Notes: generated by a model not told the origin, from the sequence alone. 64,000 nucleotides of DNA from Pinus tabuliformis (GCA_031772625.1 CM062818.1:208906310-208970309), one strand, 5' to 3'. Numbered from the stretch's first letter, positions 10,192 to 21,582 are shown. A program made the numbers and translations.

Positions 10192-11748
10192 TTATGAAAC
10201 TTGCGTATGAGATTCAGGACACTGAATTTTTATACTTTCAGTTCCCTTTGAGTCTGTTATGTCTGTGCTGTGTTGTATCTGAGTACATTGTGCTGTGCCA
10301 CATCTTTCTGACTGTACTTCCTTCTTCTTCCATATCTTCAAGTGTGATGATTTTTTCTCCTTTTGGTGTGATGTCTGTACTTTGTTCCTGCATTCCTTTG
10401 CTATATGTCCAAGCTTGTTACATGCATAACATCTTACATGTTTCATATTCCTCCTGTAACAATCAGCAGCTTTGTGACCAAACATATTGCAAGAAAAACA
10501 ATATCCATTGAAGTACCTGGAATGTGATGATCTTTCTGTGTGATGGTCTTGAACCATTCTTCTTCTGCATCTAGCTGCAACATGTCCAAGATTATGACAT
10601 TCATAACATTCAATATTATTCATCTGAGTAAATGGCCGACTATTACTTCCATAGTTATGAGAAAAAGATTTTCTTTGAAGAATCTCTTTCCTTGATTGTT
10701 GATGGGGTTGACCTCTCATCTCTCTTATCTCCTTGTTGATCATTTTAGATTTCTCTTTAGAGTTCCTTGCCTCACCTTGTGAACTAGATTCACCTTCAAC
10801 AGATTCATGAAAACCAAGACCAGTCTTGATAGCAGGAGACCTTTGACTACTAAGAATATCATCCAAGACTTTAGTACTATCTTGAAATCGCAACAGTTTA
10901 TCCTTTTCTTCTAATTTACCTTTCAAGATATTTACCTCAATCTGAAGTTGTTCTTCCTTTTCCAGACATTGTTTCTTCACGTTTTCTTCAGCATTTCTTT
11001 CCTCTTCCATTTGTTGCCTTAGTTTGAGAATCTCCTTTTCTTGTTCTTCATTCACATCCTGCTGCATTTGACGAATTCTGAAGGCACATTCTAGCTGAGA
11101 TTTTAAACTGATAACTTCGTTTACCTGTTTTTCAATAGCTTGGAGTAGATCTTTATTCTGCTTCTTTGATTCTTCAAGATCTTCCTTTAGCGAGTGGTTC
11201 GTGGCTTCAAGACTTTCATAGTAACTGGATCTATCTCTGAGTTTCTTGATGGTTGTGCTTCTTTCATTGACTTCATCTCTTAGTGATGTTGCTTCATCCT
11301 GCAACTTTTGATATTTGTCCTTGAATAACTTCCTTACCTTGTTTCCTTCCTCTAGTTGGGCCTTTAGTTTGGTAGCTTCTTCTTTGAAGTCACATTCCCT
11401 TTTGTTCAAAAGATCTTGTTGATCTCTGATTTTATCTGAAAGCCTTTTAAATTCTGCCTCTATTTGATATCTTTCTTGTTCACCCATCAGAGCAAATTCA
11501 GTTGTTTCGCTATCACTTTCATCTTTTCCAAATGGATAGATAGCTGGAACATCAGAGGATAGCAAATTCATACCTGATAGTTCATCTTCATTCTGAAATG
11601 ATTCTGAATCTGATTCTGAATCTGAAGAGCTTCTTATACCTAATCCCCAATCGATTCTCCCACTGTCATAGTTCTTCTGAGATGTCTTCTTCTTCTTAGG
11701 TGCTTTCTTCTTAAGCTTCTTTCCCATAGTTCCATGGATCTCCTTCAA
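10192..11748 (-). CDS. Gag-like protein: coiled coil plus three zinc knuckles
   Basis: An uninterrupted 518-codon ORF starting 22 bases after the primer-binding site, so the ATG at 11748 is the natural start. Residues 1-30 are Lys-rich, 35-75 are Ser/Asp/Glu-rich, about 90-300 form a long charged heptad-like coiled coil, and 381-394, 417-430 and 440-453 are CCHC zinc knuckles (CYECHNLGHVAARC, CFSCNMFGHKAADC, CYACNKLGHIAKEC). The N-terminal capsid-like core expected in copia gag (UBN2/DUF4219 type) is not visible. The protein would bind element RNA through the knuckles and self-associate through the coil. It is the only intact long protein of the nested region, which fits an element mobilised by enzymes from a partner. 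A host zinc-knuckle gene is unlikely because PBS and LTR flank it exactly. Confidence 0.85.
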   Translation of the reverse strand: MKEIHGTMGKKLKKKAPKKKKTSQKNYDSGRIDWGLGIRSSSDSESDSESFQNEDELSGMNLLSSDVPAIYPFGKDESDSETTEFALMGEQERYQIEAEFKRLSDKIRDQQDLLNKRECDFKEEATKLKAQLEEGNKVRKLFKDKYQKLQDEATSLRDEVNERSTTIKKLRDRSSYYESLEATNHSLKEDLEESKKQNKDLLQAIEKQVNEVISLKSQLECAFRIRQMQQDVNEEQEKEILKLRQQMEEERNAEENVKKQCLEKEEQLQIEVNILKGKLEEKDKLLRFQDSTKVLDDILSSQRSPAIKTGLGFHESVEGESSSQGEARNSKEKSKMINKEIREMRGQPHQQSRKEILQRKSFSHNYGSNSRPFTQMNNIECYECHNLGHVAARCRRRMVQDHHTERSSHSRYFNGYCFSCNMFGHKAADCYRRNMKHVRCYACNKLGHIAKECRNKVQTSHQKEKKSSHLKIWKKKEVQSERCGTAQCTQIQHSTDITDSKGTESIKIQCPESHTQVS

Positions 11749-11770
11749 GCGATCAAGCTTCTACCAAAGG

Positions 11771-11786
11771 ACCGACTCTGATACCA
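11771..11786 (-). other. Primer-binding site of the TR-GAG element
   Basis: On the minus strand TGGTATCAGAGTCGGT starts two bases after the 5' LTR end. TGGTATCAGAG is the usual plant primer-binding site complementary to the 3' end of initiator tRNA-Met. Confidence 0.88.
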
Positions 11787-11788
11787 AT

Positions 11789-13430
11789 TGTTGGAAATAA
11801 TACTGAGAGGGGGGGTGAATCAGTATTATCTAATCAATTGAACTTTTTCAATTTCATACTCAGATTCATATACGCTACTTCAGTTAAGTATACCCGCGTA
11901 TATACGCGACTGTGTCTATTGCAACTAGCGTATAACCATTAAACTCATGATTCAGTTATGTGATCTTCAATGGATGCATCAGAACATTATTAGCCATATT
12001 AACAGTCAACAGTAGCAGTAAAACAGATAGATCAACACACATAAGCAACACACATGAACACCATGATATAAGGTGGAAACCCAATGTGGGTGAAAACCAC
12101 CTGCTGCAATTCGTTTCTATCTTCCTTTATTAAGAAACTTCTTTTACAATGTACTGGTGCAGTCCTTTACCAGCACATAGGCTACAACCTGCAGAAGGCT
12201 ACAACCTTCTCTCGTTCTCCAGACTCTCCTGGAAGGGAGCTCCAACCCCCTTTGCTCTTGTACTAGCTAAGATACTAGTACATAGGCGCCGGCCTACAAT
12301 CTTCTCTCCTCCGGGTACCATGTTTCATACATTTTCAGACTGGATACTCCTGAAGCACAACACATAATCTGAAAGGCCACGTTTCATCCAATTTTCATAC
12401 TGGACCCATAACTATCATTGAAGCTCAAAACAATCACTACTAGCATCATCAATTTCTGAATCACTGAAACACTGAAACCCTGTCAACAACACAGTCACCA
12501 GAACACAGAGCAGACACAGAACTCTGCAAAATCAATCAGACCCAACTGCAACTTCAAACATCAAACTTCAAAATGTATACGCTATTACAATGAATCAAAC
12601 CCGCGTACATACATGCTTTTTCCAAGGCCAACCCGCGTATAGATCTAAAAATATTTTCTTATAACTTTGCGGCTGTACCAGACATCCGTCATACTCATAA
12701 CATTTATAGAACATCACATGCGTCAGTATGCAGATCTAGAATAAGCATAATCAATCATATAAAGATAGTTCATTTCAAACCATTTGATCCCGATCTCTCC
12801 TTAGTTCTTGTTCTCCATCAACCGGTGAGATCCCTCCTTAGCTCAGATCAAGCAATGCATCATCAACCCATAACCTGCATATTGGATCTCATACTTCATC
12901 AGATATTCAAGACTTTTTGAATGCCCTTGCCTAATGATCTTCCTCTCCTTTTATAATCTTAGGCCTTGCTCAATACCACGGACCAAAACCATAATAAAAC
13001 AATACCATCGACCCAATACTTGGGATCAACACTTATGGGTGCAATACCACGGACCAAAACCATAGGTCTAAATACCACAGACCCAAAAATAAGCTTTCCG
13101 ACATGTATGCGCTTTTCCGTGCATGAAACTGCGTGTATACCCTACTTGGTATATATCGAACCTGCGTATACGCGACTTGGTATATACTGAACCTGAGTAT
13201 ACGTGTGTGTATACCCTACTTGGTATATAGCGAACCTGCGTATACGCGACTTGGTATATAGTGAATCTGCGTGTATACCCTACTTGGTATATAGTGAACC
13301 TGCGTATACACTCTTCTTTCTCCATTCTTTGTAGTCTGATCATCAATTCTTTGCTACTAATCTGCTGCACTATGATCTACCATCTGTGTGAGTTGCCATC
13401 AAGGACAACACTTGTCTCGTAATGCCAACA
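11789..13430 (-). repeat. 5' LTR of the TR-GAG element
   Basis: 1,642 bp, nearly identical to 6574-8187. It carries an additional 28 bp near 13053-13080 that looks like a duplication of the ATACCACGGACC segment beside it. It should hold the promoter; no TATA box stands out clearly. Confidence 0.92.
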
Positions 13431-13435
13431 AGTCG
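13431..13435. repeat. Target-site duplication (right copy, AGTCG)
   Basis: AGTCG immediately follows the LTR CA at 13430 and matches 6569-6573. Confidence 0.9.
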
Positions 13436-13525
13436 GTTTTGAATCTCTGCACATCTTTCATGACTAACATTACAATTCAACCTTCGACATGTTTGTCTAA
13501 CTAACGTGATTTTGAAGTGTTGTAG

Positions 13526-14338
13526 GATGTCTTCAATGACTTGTCATGTAAGTTGTATGATGGTGAAGGCATATCAAATTTTCTTATTCATGGTGTTGCC
13601 TTCATGGGTTTTTATGAAAGAAATGAAATCCATGAGGATCACATTGCCTGCTCGCTATTCGCTTTCACGTTTTGGGGGCACACACTACAATGGTGTGTCA
13701 CATTTACCGCAACATCTATTCACTCTTTTGATCAATTGATCGAAGAGTTGGAATGTGCTTTCTATTGATACAATCATAGAGAACTCCATAAAGAAATTTT
13801 GAAATTACGAAAAGCACCTGATGAATCCATTGAGAAATTTCATAAACGCTTTCATAATCTTGCATTTCAAATCCTGGAAGATGAAATTGATTGGAAATTT
13901 CTCAATGAAATATTTGAGCATCTTCTTCACATATATGCAAATCCACGTATCTTAGAATCATTCGAACATCTCCCTACATACCTCGATGTTAAAGCTGCCA
14001 AATCTAAGACGAACAAGGTTGCTGTCACAAGTGACCCTTCATCCGCTTCTCATCAAGTAGCTTTAGCTTCGCTGTGCGAGGTGGGAGAAGGTGCGCGCAC
14101 ATCTGTTGAACCGTCACATCTTCCCACCCCACCTTCTCTGGATATTTGCTCAGATTTGGCTTGTAATCCTGTTGGTTGTCACATGAACTTGTTCTCTCAA
14201 CCTCTGTCCTCTTTTTTTGTTGATCCTACGGACTTTACTGTGATGTGTTCTCCCATTCTTGACTCCACATTTGTTGTTCATGAGGATCAAGTTGTTGGCG
14301 GAGTCGGTATTGAGCAACCTACCTGTGTTGTCATTTAA
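13526..14338 (+). pseudogene. Gypsy gag of family X (right copy)
   Basis: The frame of 13526 encodes DVFNDLSCKLYDGEG, then HTLQWCVTFTATSIHSFDQL and LRKAPDESIEKFHKRFHNLAFQ, the pattern of plant Ty3/gypsy capsid (retrotrans_gag family: W-rich centre, SI-F-L motif, then a helical E-S-I-F-R-F block). A TAG precedes it at 13523 and a TGA interrupts it at 13766-13768 where CGA (Arg) is likely. After about residue 160 it becomes an acidic linker and ends at a TAA near 14338. No zinc knuckle, protease or RT follows. It lies downstream of the LTR and PBS at 5.6-6.5 kb once the TR-GAG insertion is removed, which is the expected place for gag. Confidence 0.75.
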
Positions 14339-14892
14339 GATGAGTATGTGTGGGAATATGAAGAAGAACCTGCGTAAAAGGATGATCTCCTTCCATAGGC
14401 AACTCATCCGCTATTTCTTGACATCTTTTGTGATTCTACTATTTCTGATTTGTCTTGTGAAAATTCATCCCTGGACGTTTCGAATTCCAACCATTCATAT
14501 AACACAACCGATGTCAGTTCGTTATTTGATTGCGGAGATGACACATCTTTCTTTTTGAATCCAACCAATCTATAATCTTTTATTTTTGAAAACTCAGAGT
14601 GTGAATATTCTTGTTTCTCATCAACCCCTTTGTATGATTCGTAGATCATGAGGATGCCAATGAACATATTGGATTTTTTGATTGTGGTTGTCGTGATCTC
14701 TTTACTCCTTCATTCATTCACGATGCTGATTCATTCACTGTTGATCTTTCTAAGCCACCAGTCTTTGATGATCTACCTGCTGATGAAGTGGAAACCCCTC
14801 AAGCTGTCAAGGCACTTCAGCCTGAGCTAATGGTTATGACATGTCCTCGCTGTCTTGAGGTCAGTTCCTCTTCCAATCAGAATTTTGTTTAA
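14339..14892 (+). pseudogene. Decayed post-gag linker of family X
   Basis: Acidic, Ser/Asp-rich coding remnants in several frames, for example YVWEYEEEP near 14345, SDLSCENSSLDVSNSN near 14450 and HIGFFDCGCRDLFTP near 14665, with TAA and TAG stops between. The style resembles the linker after the protease at 100-500. No known domain. It ends at TAA 14890-14892. Confidence 0.45.
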
Positions 14893-15950
14893 ACACCCCA
14901 CGCTCCTCATCACTCTCCTGTTTGCATTGAAGATCAATCTTATCCATAGATTTCACATCCTCCACATGAATCACATGATCCCATCGCTCATGCATTGAAG
15001 GAATCATACACAACGAGCACTCTTGCTAAACAAAAGTTGTCTTACTTTTTTATGTTTTCTTGTGTGTCATGGTCAAAAGAGCGTACATGCTCATCTTCTG
15101 CTCACAGTGTGTTGCAACACCATGGTATGTCCACAGAATGCTTGTCCTGTGCTTTTACTCTTTTCTTTTCTGTGGACGCATTCAAACTTTGAGCGTGTTG
15201 ATATTTACTGTCTTATCTTTTTTGTGTGCTGGTTTACATGTTTATCTTTCTTGTCAACTATGCTTTCACCAACATGGGCCAACCAATGCATTGGTGGCTG
15301 CATTGGAAATATCACTTCACGTGAGTAGGCCCATGCACTGTTTAGCATAGGAGTAGGAGTAATGTTTGCTTTGCTTGCATGTTTTGTTTGCTTACTTGTT
15401 TTTCTTTCATTTACTTATGCTCTTTGCTTGTTTGTTTTGTTTGCGTGTTATGCACCAATGGGTTTAGCTTCGCACGAAACTGTGTTTGGCACTTAAGACA
15501 AGTAGGGTGAAGTACAAGAGGACTTGTACAACTATCAACAAATTGGTTATCTATTGTCCTCTCTCTTTATGAAGAGATTTTTGTCTTTATTCGATGATAC
15601 CCTGATGGAAAATACGTTTTGTTCAGAGTGAGTCTTGGTGAAAACACAACGCTTGCACTTTTAACTAGTACCACCTACTATTATCAGTTTTTCTATATTC
15701 GGTTAACCCTTGTCAGCACAGGCAAGTAGAGTAAGGTGAGGGGCAAATCCTTAACAAGTATGTCATAGGTATATATAACATACTTCTCTGAAGGAACAAC
15801 CTATTCTTCTCTCAATAAGTCGTGATCCCTCTTCCGCTTCATGAAAATAAATAAGTGCCTATGCATAGTTCTCTGAAAGAAAAAAAATGAAAAAAATAAA
15901 ATCAAGGCGAAAAAAGAGAAAGGTTTCCTGCGTAGAGAGGTGATGTAAGT
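14893..15950. other. No gene seen; internal spacer of family X
   Basis: Overlapping hydrophobic ORFs between 15.0 and 15.35 kb arise from TTT/CTT-rich sequence and carry no family motif. An A-rich stretch (15880-15925), preceded by TTCATGAA, lies just before the double hairpin. Confidence 0.5.
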
Positions 15951-15952
15951 AA

Positions 15953-16050
15953 CTCTGCCAGGGTACTGACCAGGCTTGCTGGTAGTAGAGCGATGCTTGT
16001 GTTCCTGTGTGACTCCACTGGGGTACTGTCTAGGCTTGTTGGCAGCGGAG
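15953..16050 (+). other. Double-hairpin motif, locus 1
   Basis: Two related hairpins 60 bp apart. Hairpin 1 (15953-15990) pairs CTCT with AGAG and CCAG with CTGG around a loop containing GGTACTGACCAGGCTTG. Hairpin 2 (16013-16050) pairs CTCC with GGAG and CTG with CAG around GGGTACTGTCTAGGCTTG. The same arrangement recurs at 40948-41044 and, on the other strand, at 55174-55268. It may be a structured RNA element; no known RNA family was recognised. Confidence 0.55.
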
Positions 16051-16580
16051 CAACACCAGAGATGAAACTAAGACTGACACTTTATATTACTTGTGCATCA
16101 ATATACCCCTCATCCCCAATCAAAACAACTCAGTTGACTTGACTTGGCATGTGTGCTAACCGATCAAGAGAATGGTAGGGACTATATCTTTAACACAAGC
16201 TAGTGTAGAAGCCATGCCGATCAAAGAATCGAACCTAGAGGAGTTAGAATTTCTTTTCACGAAACAAGGTCCATACAGAGAGTTGGAGTTCTACCAGTTT
16301 GTCACCAATGTTGTAGCGGCTACAACCACCTTCCAAATTTTGTCCTTCACTTTGTTTTGGAGCCTCCCTTCTTAGCATCTTAGCAGCATGTCTTGCACTG
16401 CTCAGGTACTTGTGTTTTATTTGAAGTTATATTTCACTTTGAAGCTTGTGTTCACTAACTTGTTTTTTTTTTTTTTTTTTCGACCACCCACAAGTTGACT
16501 CCATGACTTGGTTCACATTCGGTTCTTGCATTGTCCTGGAAAACTACACAATCCTAGAGGGAAACTAGCCTTGCTTTCAA
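16051..16580. other. No gene seen; includes T19 tract
   Basis: A 67-codon ORF at 16172-16375 has no recognisable motif. A run of about 19 T residues lies at 16462-16480. Confidence 0.5.
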
Positions 16581-16910
16581 GAATTGCGCAGAGCAGCCTG
16601 ACAATTAGCACTGCTCTCCAGAAATGCGTAGAGCAGCCCGACAGTCAGCATTGCTCTCCAGAAATGCGTAGAGAAGCCTGATAAACATCTCAGAGAAATT
16701 GTGTAGAACATCTAGGCACTATGCTTCGGCTCAGGAAATGCGTTGACCCAGCTGGTAGCTTGTCTTCAGCTGGGAAATTGCATAGAGGCAGCCAAAGCCA
16801 CTCAACCCAGGAATTGCGTAGAAGCATTCTTCAGTTTGTTGTCCAATGCATGTGCCAACAAGTTGCCCGGTTCCCTCCAGAATTGCGCAATATTCCCGTG
16901 AACACGTGAC
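16581..16910. repeat. TGCGCA/TGCGTA repeat cluster, right copy part 1
   Basis: GAATTGCGCAGAGCAGCC at 16581 repeats as GAAATGCGTAGAGCAGCC at 16621 and 16661 (40-bp period), then decays into spaced copies ending with AATTGCGCAAT near 16866. Several sites read TGCGTA or TGTGTA, as expected from C-to-T decay of TGCGCA. Confidence 0.75.
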
Positions 16911-17166
16911 AGTGTTTCCCAAAAAAGCAAAAAAGCAAAAAGAAAAAAGCATCCCTAAAAATAGGGATTTGTTTTTAGCACTAGGAGTTACATGAAAAGT
17001 CGATTTTAGAAACTTCTTGCCAAGTGTCGCTTTTTCCTAGATTTGTGGCATGCGTGTCATAAACCCTAAATCTTCTAAATCTATTTAAATAGCGCCCCAT
17101 AGCTCATTCTACACACTCGATCTTGGAGCTCTAGCATTCCCGAGGGATCTAGGAAGCTTCGACACA

Positions 17167-17337
17167 ATTTTTTTTTTTTTTTAAATTTTTATTTACTTTT
17201 TTTTTAATTATTATTTTTATTATTATTTTTTTTAATTTTTTAATTTTAATTTTAATTTTAATTTTAATTTTTAATTTTTAATTTTTAATTTTTAATTTTT
17301 AATTTTTAATTTTTAATTTTTAATTTTTAATTTTAAC
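17167..17337. repeat. T-rich low-complexity tract
   Basis: Poly-T followed by (ATTTTA)n and then (TTTTTAA)n for about 170 bp. Confidence 0.95.
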
Positions 17338-17639
17338 TCATAGAAGGGTTGTTTCAAATTTTGCATGTCTTTCCTAATTGTTGCATGCATAACACTGTTT
17401 TTGCACTAACAATCATTGTTGCGGCGACCCTCTCCACCAGCTTCGTTGTTTGTCCGTTTCATTGATTCCTACATTGGTTTTGATCGCATACATGATCATT
17501 CACTCCTGTATACACCATCCTTTGCTTTCGCTGTCGAATCTACTCGTTTTCAAGTTTTCGTTGGGCAGATATGGGCTGCCTTGGCTCAGATCTTGCTTTC
17601 ACCGGCATGCTCTACGCATTCTTGAACTCGAGGCTCTGC

Positions 17640-17945
17640 CTTGGCCCCAAGAATTACATAGAGGCTGCATGTCACTGGCCTCCAATAATGCTTTGTGCTA
17701 TTCTTGGAGTCAGTGCCCATTATTTCCCACAAGGATTGCACAATGCATAGTCCCAACCAACAGTTAAGTTGGACTGAACTGCGCATTGCAGAGTTCCAGT
17801 CCATAGTCAACCCAACTGGACTGCGCATTGCGGAGTTCCAATCCATAGTCAACCTAAATGGACTACAATCTATGTAGTTCTAGTCAGCAGCAAGCTCACT
17901 GGCAGATGGGACTGCGCAATGAGTAGTTCCAGCTGACAGTCCCCC
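17640..17945. repeat. TGCGCA repeat cluster, right copy part 2
   Basis: Units of about 42-48 bp beginning near 17771, 17818, 17860 and 17909, of the form GGACTGCGCATTGCGGAGTTC followed by CCATAGTCAACC. The units are near-palindromic at TGCGCA. It ends about 175 bp before the accessory ORF start. Confidence 0.75.
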
Positions 17946-18118
17946 GCCTCCCGGAGTCACCACCTTGCAATCTTGCCCAACAATCACCTGGTTTTTTGCA
18001 TAATCGATCCGTGAAGTGCATTGTGTTTTTAAACTGACATTACATTTTCTTGTCTTGAGTGTCCACTCAATCTCCAAGTAAATTAGTTGTTGAGCAGTCT
18101 CTCAACAGTACATGCATC

Positions 18119-21100
18119 ATGGTTTCCAAGAGAGTTGGATCAAAGGACATTGGAGAGAGTAGCATTGGAGATAGGTGCCAATAAACTTTCTTGTCTATGT
18201 AGACACACAACTGTTTGTAGAGAAGGACATGAAGATCACATGGCAAGAAATAAAGGATATATTTGCAGGCACTTTCAAGGAAGATTTGGAAGACTGTCAA
18301 GTCTATGTCAACATTCATAAGTTAGACTTGTACAAGGTTGCATGAAGGTACCCCGCCTTCCCGTGCACGAATGTCATTCACTGGGTTGTCTCACATATTG
18401 ATCCTAAGACGATGACACTGAGTAGTGCCAGTGGAACACAACTTGCCCCCTTTGAGAAGGAAAACTACCATCAGATGTATCACTTGGCGCAGTCAGTGAA
18501 TTACACGGATGCACTATTCTTCACTCCCAACAACGATGTGAACTCAAGAGATATCTTGAAGCGACGGGTAAAAGAGCCATCGAAGTTCAGGAAAACACCC
18601 AACTAGGTATACATGACAAAGTCACTCAGGAAGGCTTACCAACTCCTAGTCATCTTTGTATGTCATTTGTATGGTCAAGAGAGAATGGAGACTTTCCCAC
18701 AAAATTGGGTTGTTAGGTTGGATCGGTTGGAAAATGAAGGAAGGCATTTTAGCTGGTCAGACATGTTGGCTCTTCAGATAAAAATACATGTGTCGAATGC
18801 CTGGAATCTGCCTAAGGATGGACAAGAAATATTCTATATGTGTGCGTACCTCCTTGATGCAATCTATGCCCAACAACAGTTCCCTAGCATGGGTTGGACA
18901 CGGACACCATTAGAAGAAGCTGCGAATGTTTATTTCAAGTTGCTCTTGGATTGCAGCTACCAAGGAGTCATGACGAGGCTATCTGACCAATTCATCACCC
19001 TAATGTACATGATGATATTTAAACAAGACCCACCTTGCATTTCCCAGGAAGCGATGCAAGCATTTCTCAACATTGCAAATTGGTATGCCTTACCCGGTGG
19101 CACCTTCATCAGTATGTTTGGTGTGGAGAAGCCTCCACACGAGCTATCGAGGTTTGCCATGGACAAGTTAGTCATGCAAGAGGTTGTATACCACATCTCC
19201 ACAAGGTTATCTACAGGACTACACAGGAGGAATAAGGTACCATGGCCCACTCTTCCTTTGCAGATTGGGTTGTATGAGATCCGTACCTTGAAGGATGCAG
19301 ATGTCAAGGCTGAGGACTTAAAGAAGTTTGGGTTTGACACCAAGAGTTTCAGTCTGTATGATCCGCACTGCATATGCGAGAACCATTGTGTCAAGGTGTA
19401 CTTCCCATGGTCCACGGGGCATTTCATTGGTCAGAGGAATATCCTTGGAGGTATTTCTATAACACCTTTAGGCTCAATGAACTGGTTCGTATGGTTGTAG
19501 AATGGAAAGCAACACTACAGGCAGCAACAACACATGAAGAAACAAAAACAACAATAGCGAACAACAAGTTGACGTAAGACAAAGGCAAGAGGAAGATTAT
19601 TGATGAAATAGAGGTTGAGCAAAGCTACAAGTTCAAAGAAGATCCACTTGTTGAGAAAGTAGATTTGGAGATAGATGCAAAGAGGCAACAACGCGACAAG
19701 AGAGTAGCATAGAGAAAGAGGGAGAAGCAAAGATTGGACAAGAAAGAAAGGAGATTGTAAGAGACGAAGAAGAAGTTGAAAGAAGAACAAGAACTCAGGA
19801 GGGGAGAGAGTGATGAAAGGAAGAAACATGACCAGGAAGAAGGACAAGGCACACTGACAGAGAAAATTGCACAGATACAAGTTGAAGCAATAAAGCAGCT
19901 AGTAGATGATGAACAAGGTGAGCAGGTGCAGGTTCGGGAACTTTCTCAACAGATTGAGCAGTTGGTTGAGGTAACAGACATGGAGACAGAACCAGATCTA
20001 GAGGACCAAGACATCGATCTCATGCCAAGGGCATCTGAGGTCATACCATAGTCTCCGCCACCTCTAGAACCACAACCAGTCTTGAGCGAGCAAGGAGAAG
20101 TTTTTCTCCTTGAAGATGATATGGAGACAGATGTGTACAATCTGGCATTTGACGAGACACAACAAAGGATTGTACATGCATGGAGAAAGAAACTCCTAGA
20201 TTATCATTCATCACCTGCACACACAGAAGAAAGGGTGGTTGTACTAGATGTTAGAAGACATCCAGTTGCCATGGTCGAGGCTTCTAAGGCTTATGTAGAA
20301 GCCACAAGTTCGACAGTCAAGTTTTTGGTAGCAGAGAATGATCGAATAACGAAGGACTTGCAAGAGCCCAGGTAGAGAGAAGAGCAGTTCGCAGGATCTG
20401 CCATGACAGAGATGAAGAAAGAAATAGTTGCGGAGATATCAACTTTGGAGGCCACCATGTAGACAATGTATAGAATATTTTTCACCATGCACAAAGCAGT
20501 TGTCCATTTACATAGTTTTCAGCAGCAGTGCACACAGACAACCCGAAAACTCAAAGACATTCACACTTCTATTGTGCACATGCAAGAATGTACAATGAGG
20601 TACAAGGGATCCCAGATTTACTTGCACAAGAAAATTAAGCCATAGACTGAGCTTGACAGAGCACAGATTCAGATGCAAATACAAAATTATGAGCAACTCC
20701 CTTCGCTCGTCACTAGTATTGAGGCTTCCTATGCACAGTTGTTCAGGAGTTTGGATGTCATAGTGCGAACGCACAAGATCCCTTCCATCAGAACCCTCTT
20801 CAGGCACCGAGGAAGAACCAAGTCATGCTGGATGTCGACAAGTACATAGAGCAGTTGATGCACATAGCCACTAGTGATGAATTGAAGATCAACGCAGAGA
20901 ACATGCAAAGGTACATCAGTGGTCCAACAACAATCAAGATAGTGCTGTGCATGCTTCAAGATGAGCTGGACAAGGTTTTAGAACCATATACCTAGAAGCC
21001 ATGGAGGCAAAGGTTTGCTTCAACAAAGATGCCATCAAACAATACATGGACACAATAGAGTAGTACCAAGCTTGGTATCAATTAGTCACTGAAGATAACC

Positions 21101-21144
21101 GCAAGGAGGTTACCGAGTTGGTCTTTCCTCAAGATCCTGAGTGA
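18119..21144 (+). pseudogene. Accessory ORF of family X, near full-length copy B
   Basis: About 1,000 codons reading toward the LTR. Comparison with the minus-strand copy (30098-33108) places the start at ATG 18119 (Lys-rich MVSKRVGSK), with a one-base shift near 18172 into VPINFLVYVDTQLFVEKDM. Blocks in order: FKEDLEDCQVYVNIH; FPQNWVVRLDRLENEGRHF; FSWSDMLALQIKIHV; AYLLDAIYAQQQFPSMGW; PGGTFISMFGVEKPPHELSR; DKLVMQEVVYHIS; then a Lys/Glu-rich charged segment (19.6-19.9 kb), an acidic segment, IVHAWRKKLLD, a coiled coil (20.3-20.8 kb) and THKIPSIR. Ten in-frame stops: TAG 18604, 19710, 20049, 20373, 20460, 20643, 21061; TAA 19575, 19758; TGA 18343. Three more frame changes fall near 19445, 20815 and 20980. 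I recognise no known domain. The position resembles a 3' accessory or env-like ORF of a plant gypsy element, without visible membrane segments. Confidence 0.75.
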
Positions 21145-21367
21145 TGTGTTTGTCTTGTGAGGCTGTCTAAAGCCTATTTTGTCCCACATGGGTATATGTG
21201 TAAATTGTATCATTATTGTAAATATGTTATAAAGTGAAATTCCAAGTGTTATTAGTGGAATGCAAACAGTCATATGTAATGTAAAAGAGTTATATATAAT
21301 GAAGTTGAAGAGTCATGAGGGTGGTCCAAGAGTCAAAGGGGAATGTCAAGGGTCACCCCACCCTTTG

Positions 21368-21379
21368 CTATATATATAA
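21368..21379 (+). promoter_or_regulatory. LTR TATA box
   Basis: CTATATATATAA followed by CCTCATAACTCA, aligned with the TATA box at 5801 in the sister LTR. Confidence 0.6.
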
Positions 21380-21582
21380 CCTCATAACTCATAGTAGAGG
21401 CTTTTGGGAGCCGAGCTTTTGGCTAGGCATTGCTTAGAGGAGGCTTGGAGAGTATTGCGACGAGCCTTGGATTCTCTACAACGTAGAGCGAGTACATCTC
21501 TTTGGATGAGTAGGTGGTGTTGACTGTAATGTTCCACTATTAGGGCTAGTGGCTGCCAATGGTGTATGTATGGATGGAACTT

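Larger units (their letters stand above)
6574..13430 (-). mobile_element. Complete non-autonomous LTR element (TR-GAG type)
   Basis: A 6,857-bp element with LTRs at 6574-8187 and 11789-13430 that begin TGTTGGAAATAATACTG and end AATGCCAACA on the plus strand. It is flanked by the perfect 5-bp duplication AGTCG (6569-6573 and 13431-13435). PBS (11771-11786) and PPT (8188-8201) show that transcription runs on the minus strand. The only coding region is one gag-like ORF of 518 codons; no protease, integrase, RT or RNase H is present. By eye the LTRs differ at about 38 positions over 1.6 kb, mostly C/T or G/A, plus one 28-bp gap, so the insertion is fairly young. It is inserted just downstream of the primer-binding site of the family X element. 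Confidence 0.93.

Noticed and set aside
15023..15350. Two overlapping hydrophobic ORFs that look like membrane proteins
   Set aside because: T-rich sequence gives Leu/Phe/Cys-rich peptides in more than one frame; no start context or motif, and it lies in an element's non-coding interior.
19515..19880. Minus-strand ORFs of 121 and 75 codons rich in Leu/Phe/Ser
   Set aside because: Complement of the Lys/Glu-rich charged segment of the accessory ORF; a shadow frame.
18119..21144. Alternative reading of the many TAG codons as reassigned to Gln or as programmed readthrough
   Set aside because: Frameshifts and TAA/TGA stops occur as well, and sister copies have sense codons at some sites; decay explains the pattern better.
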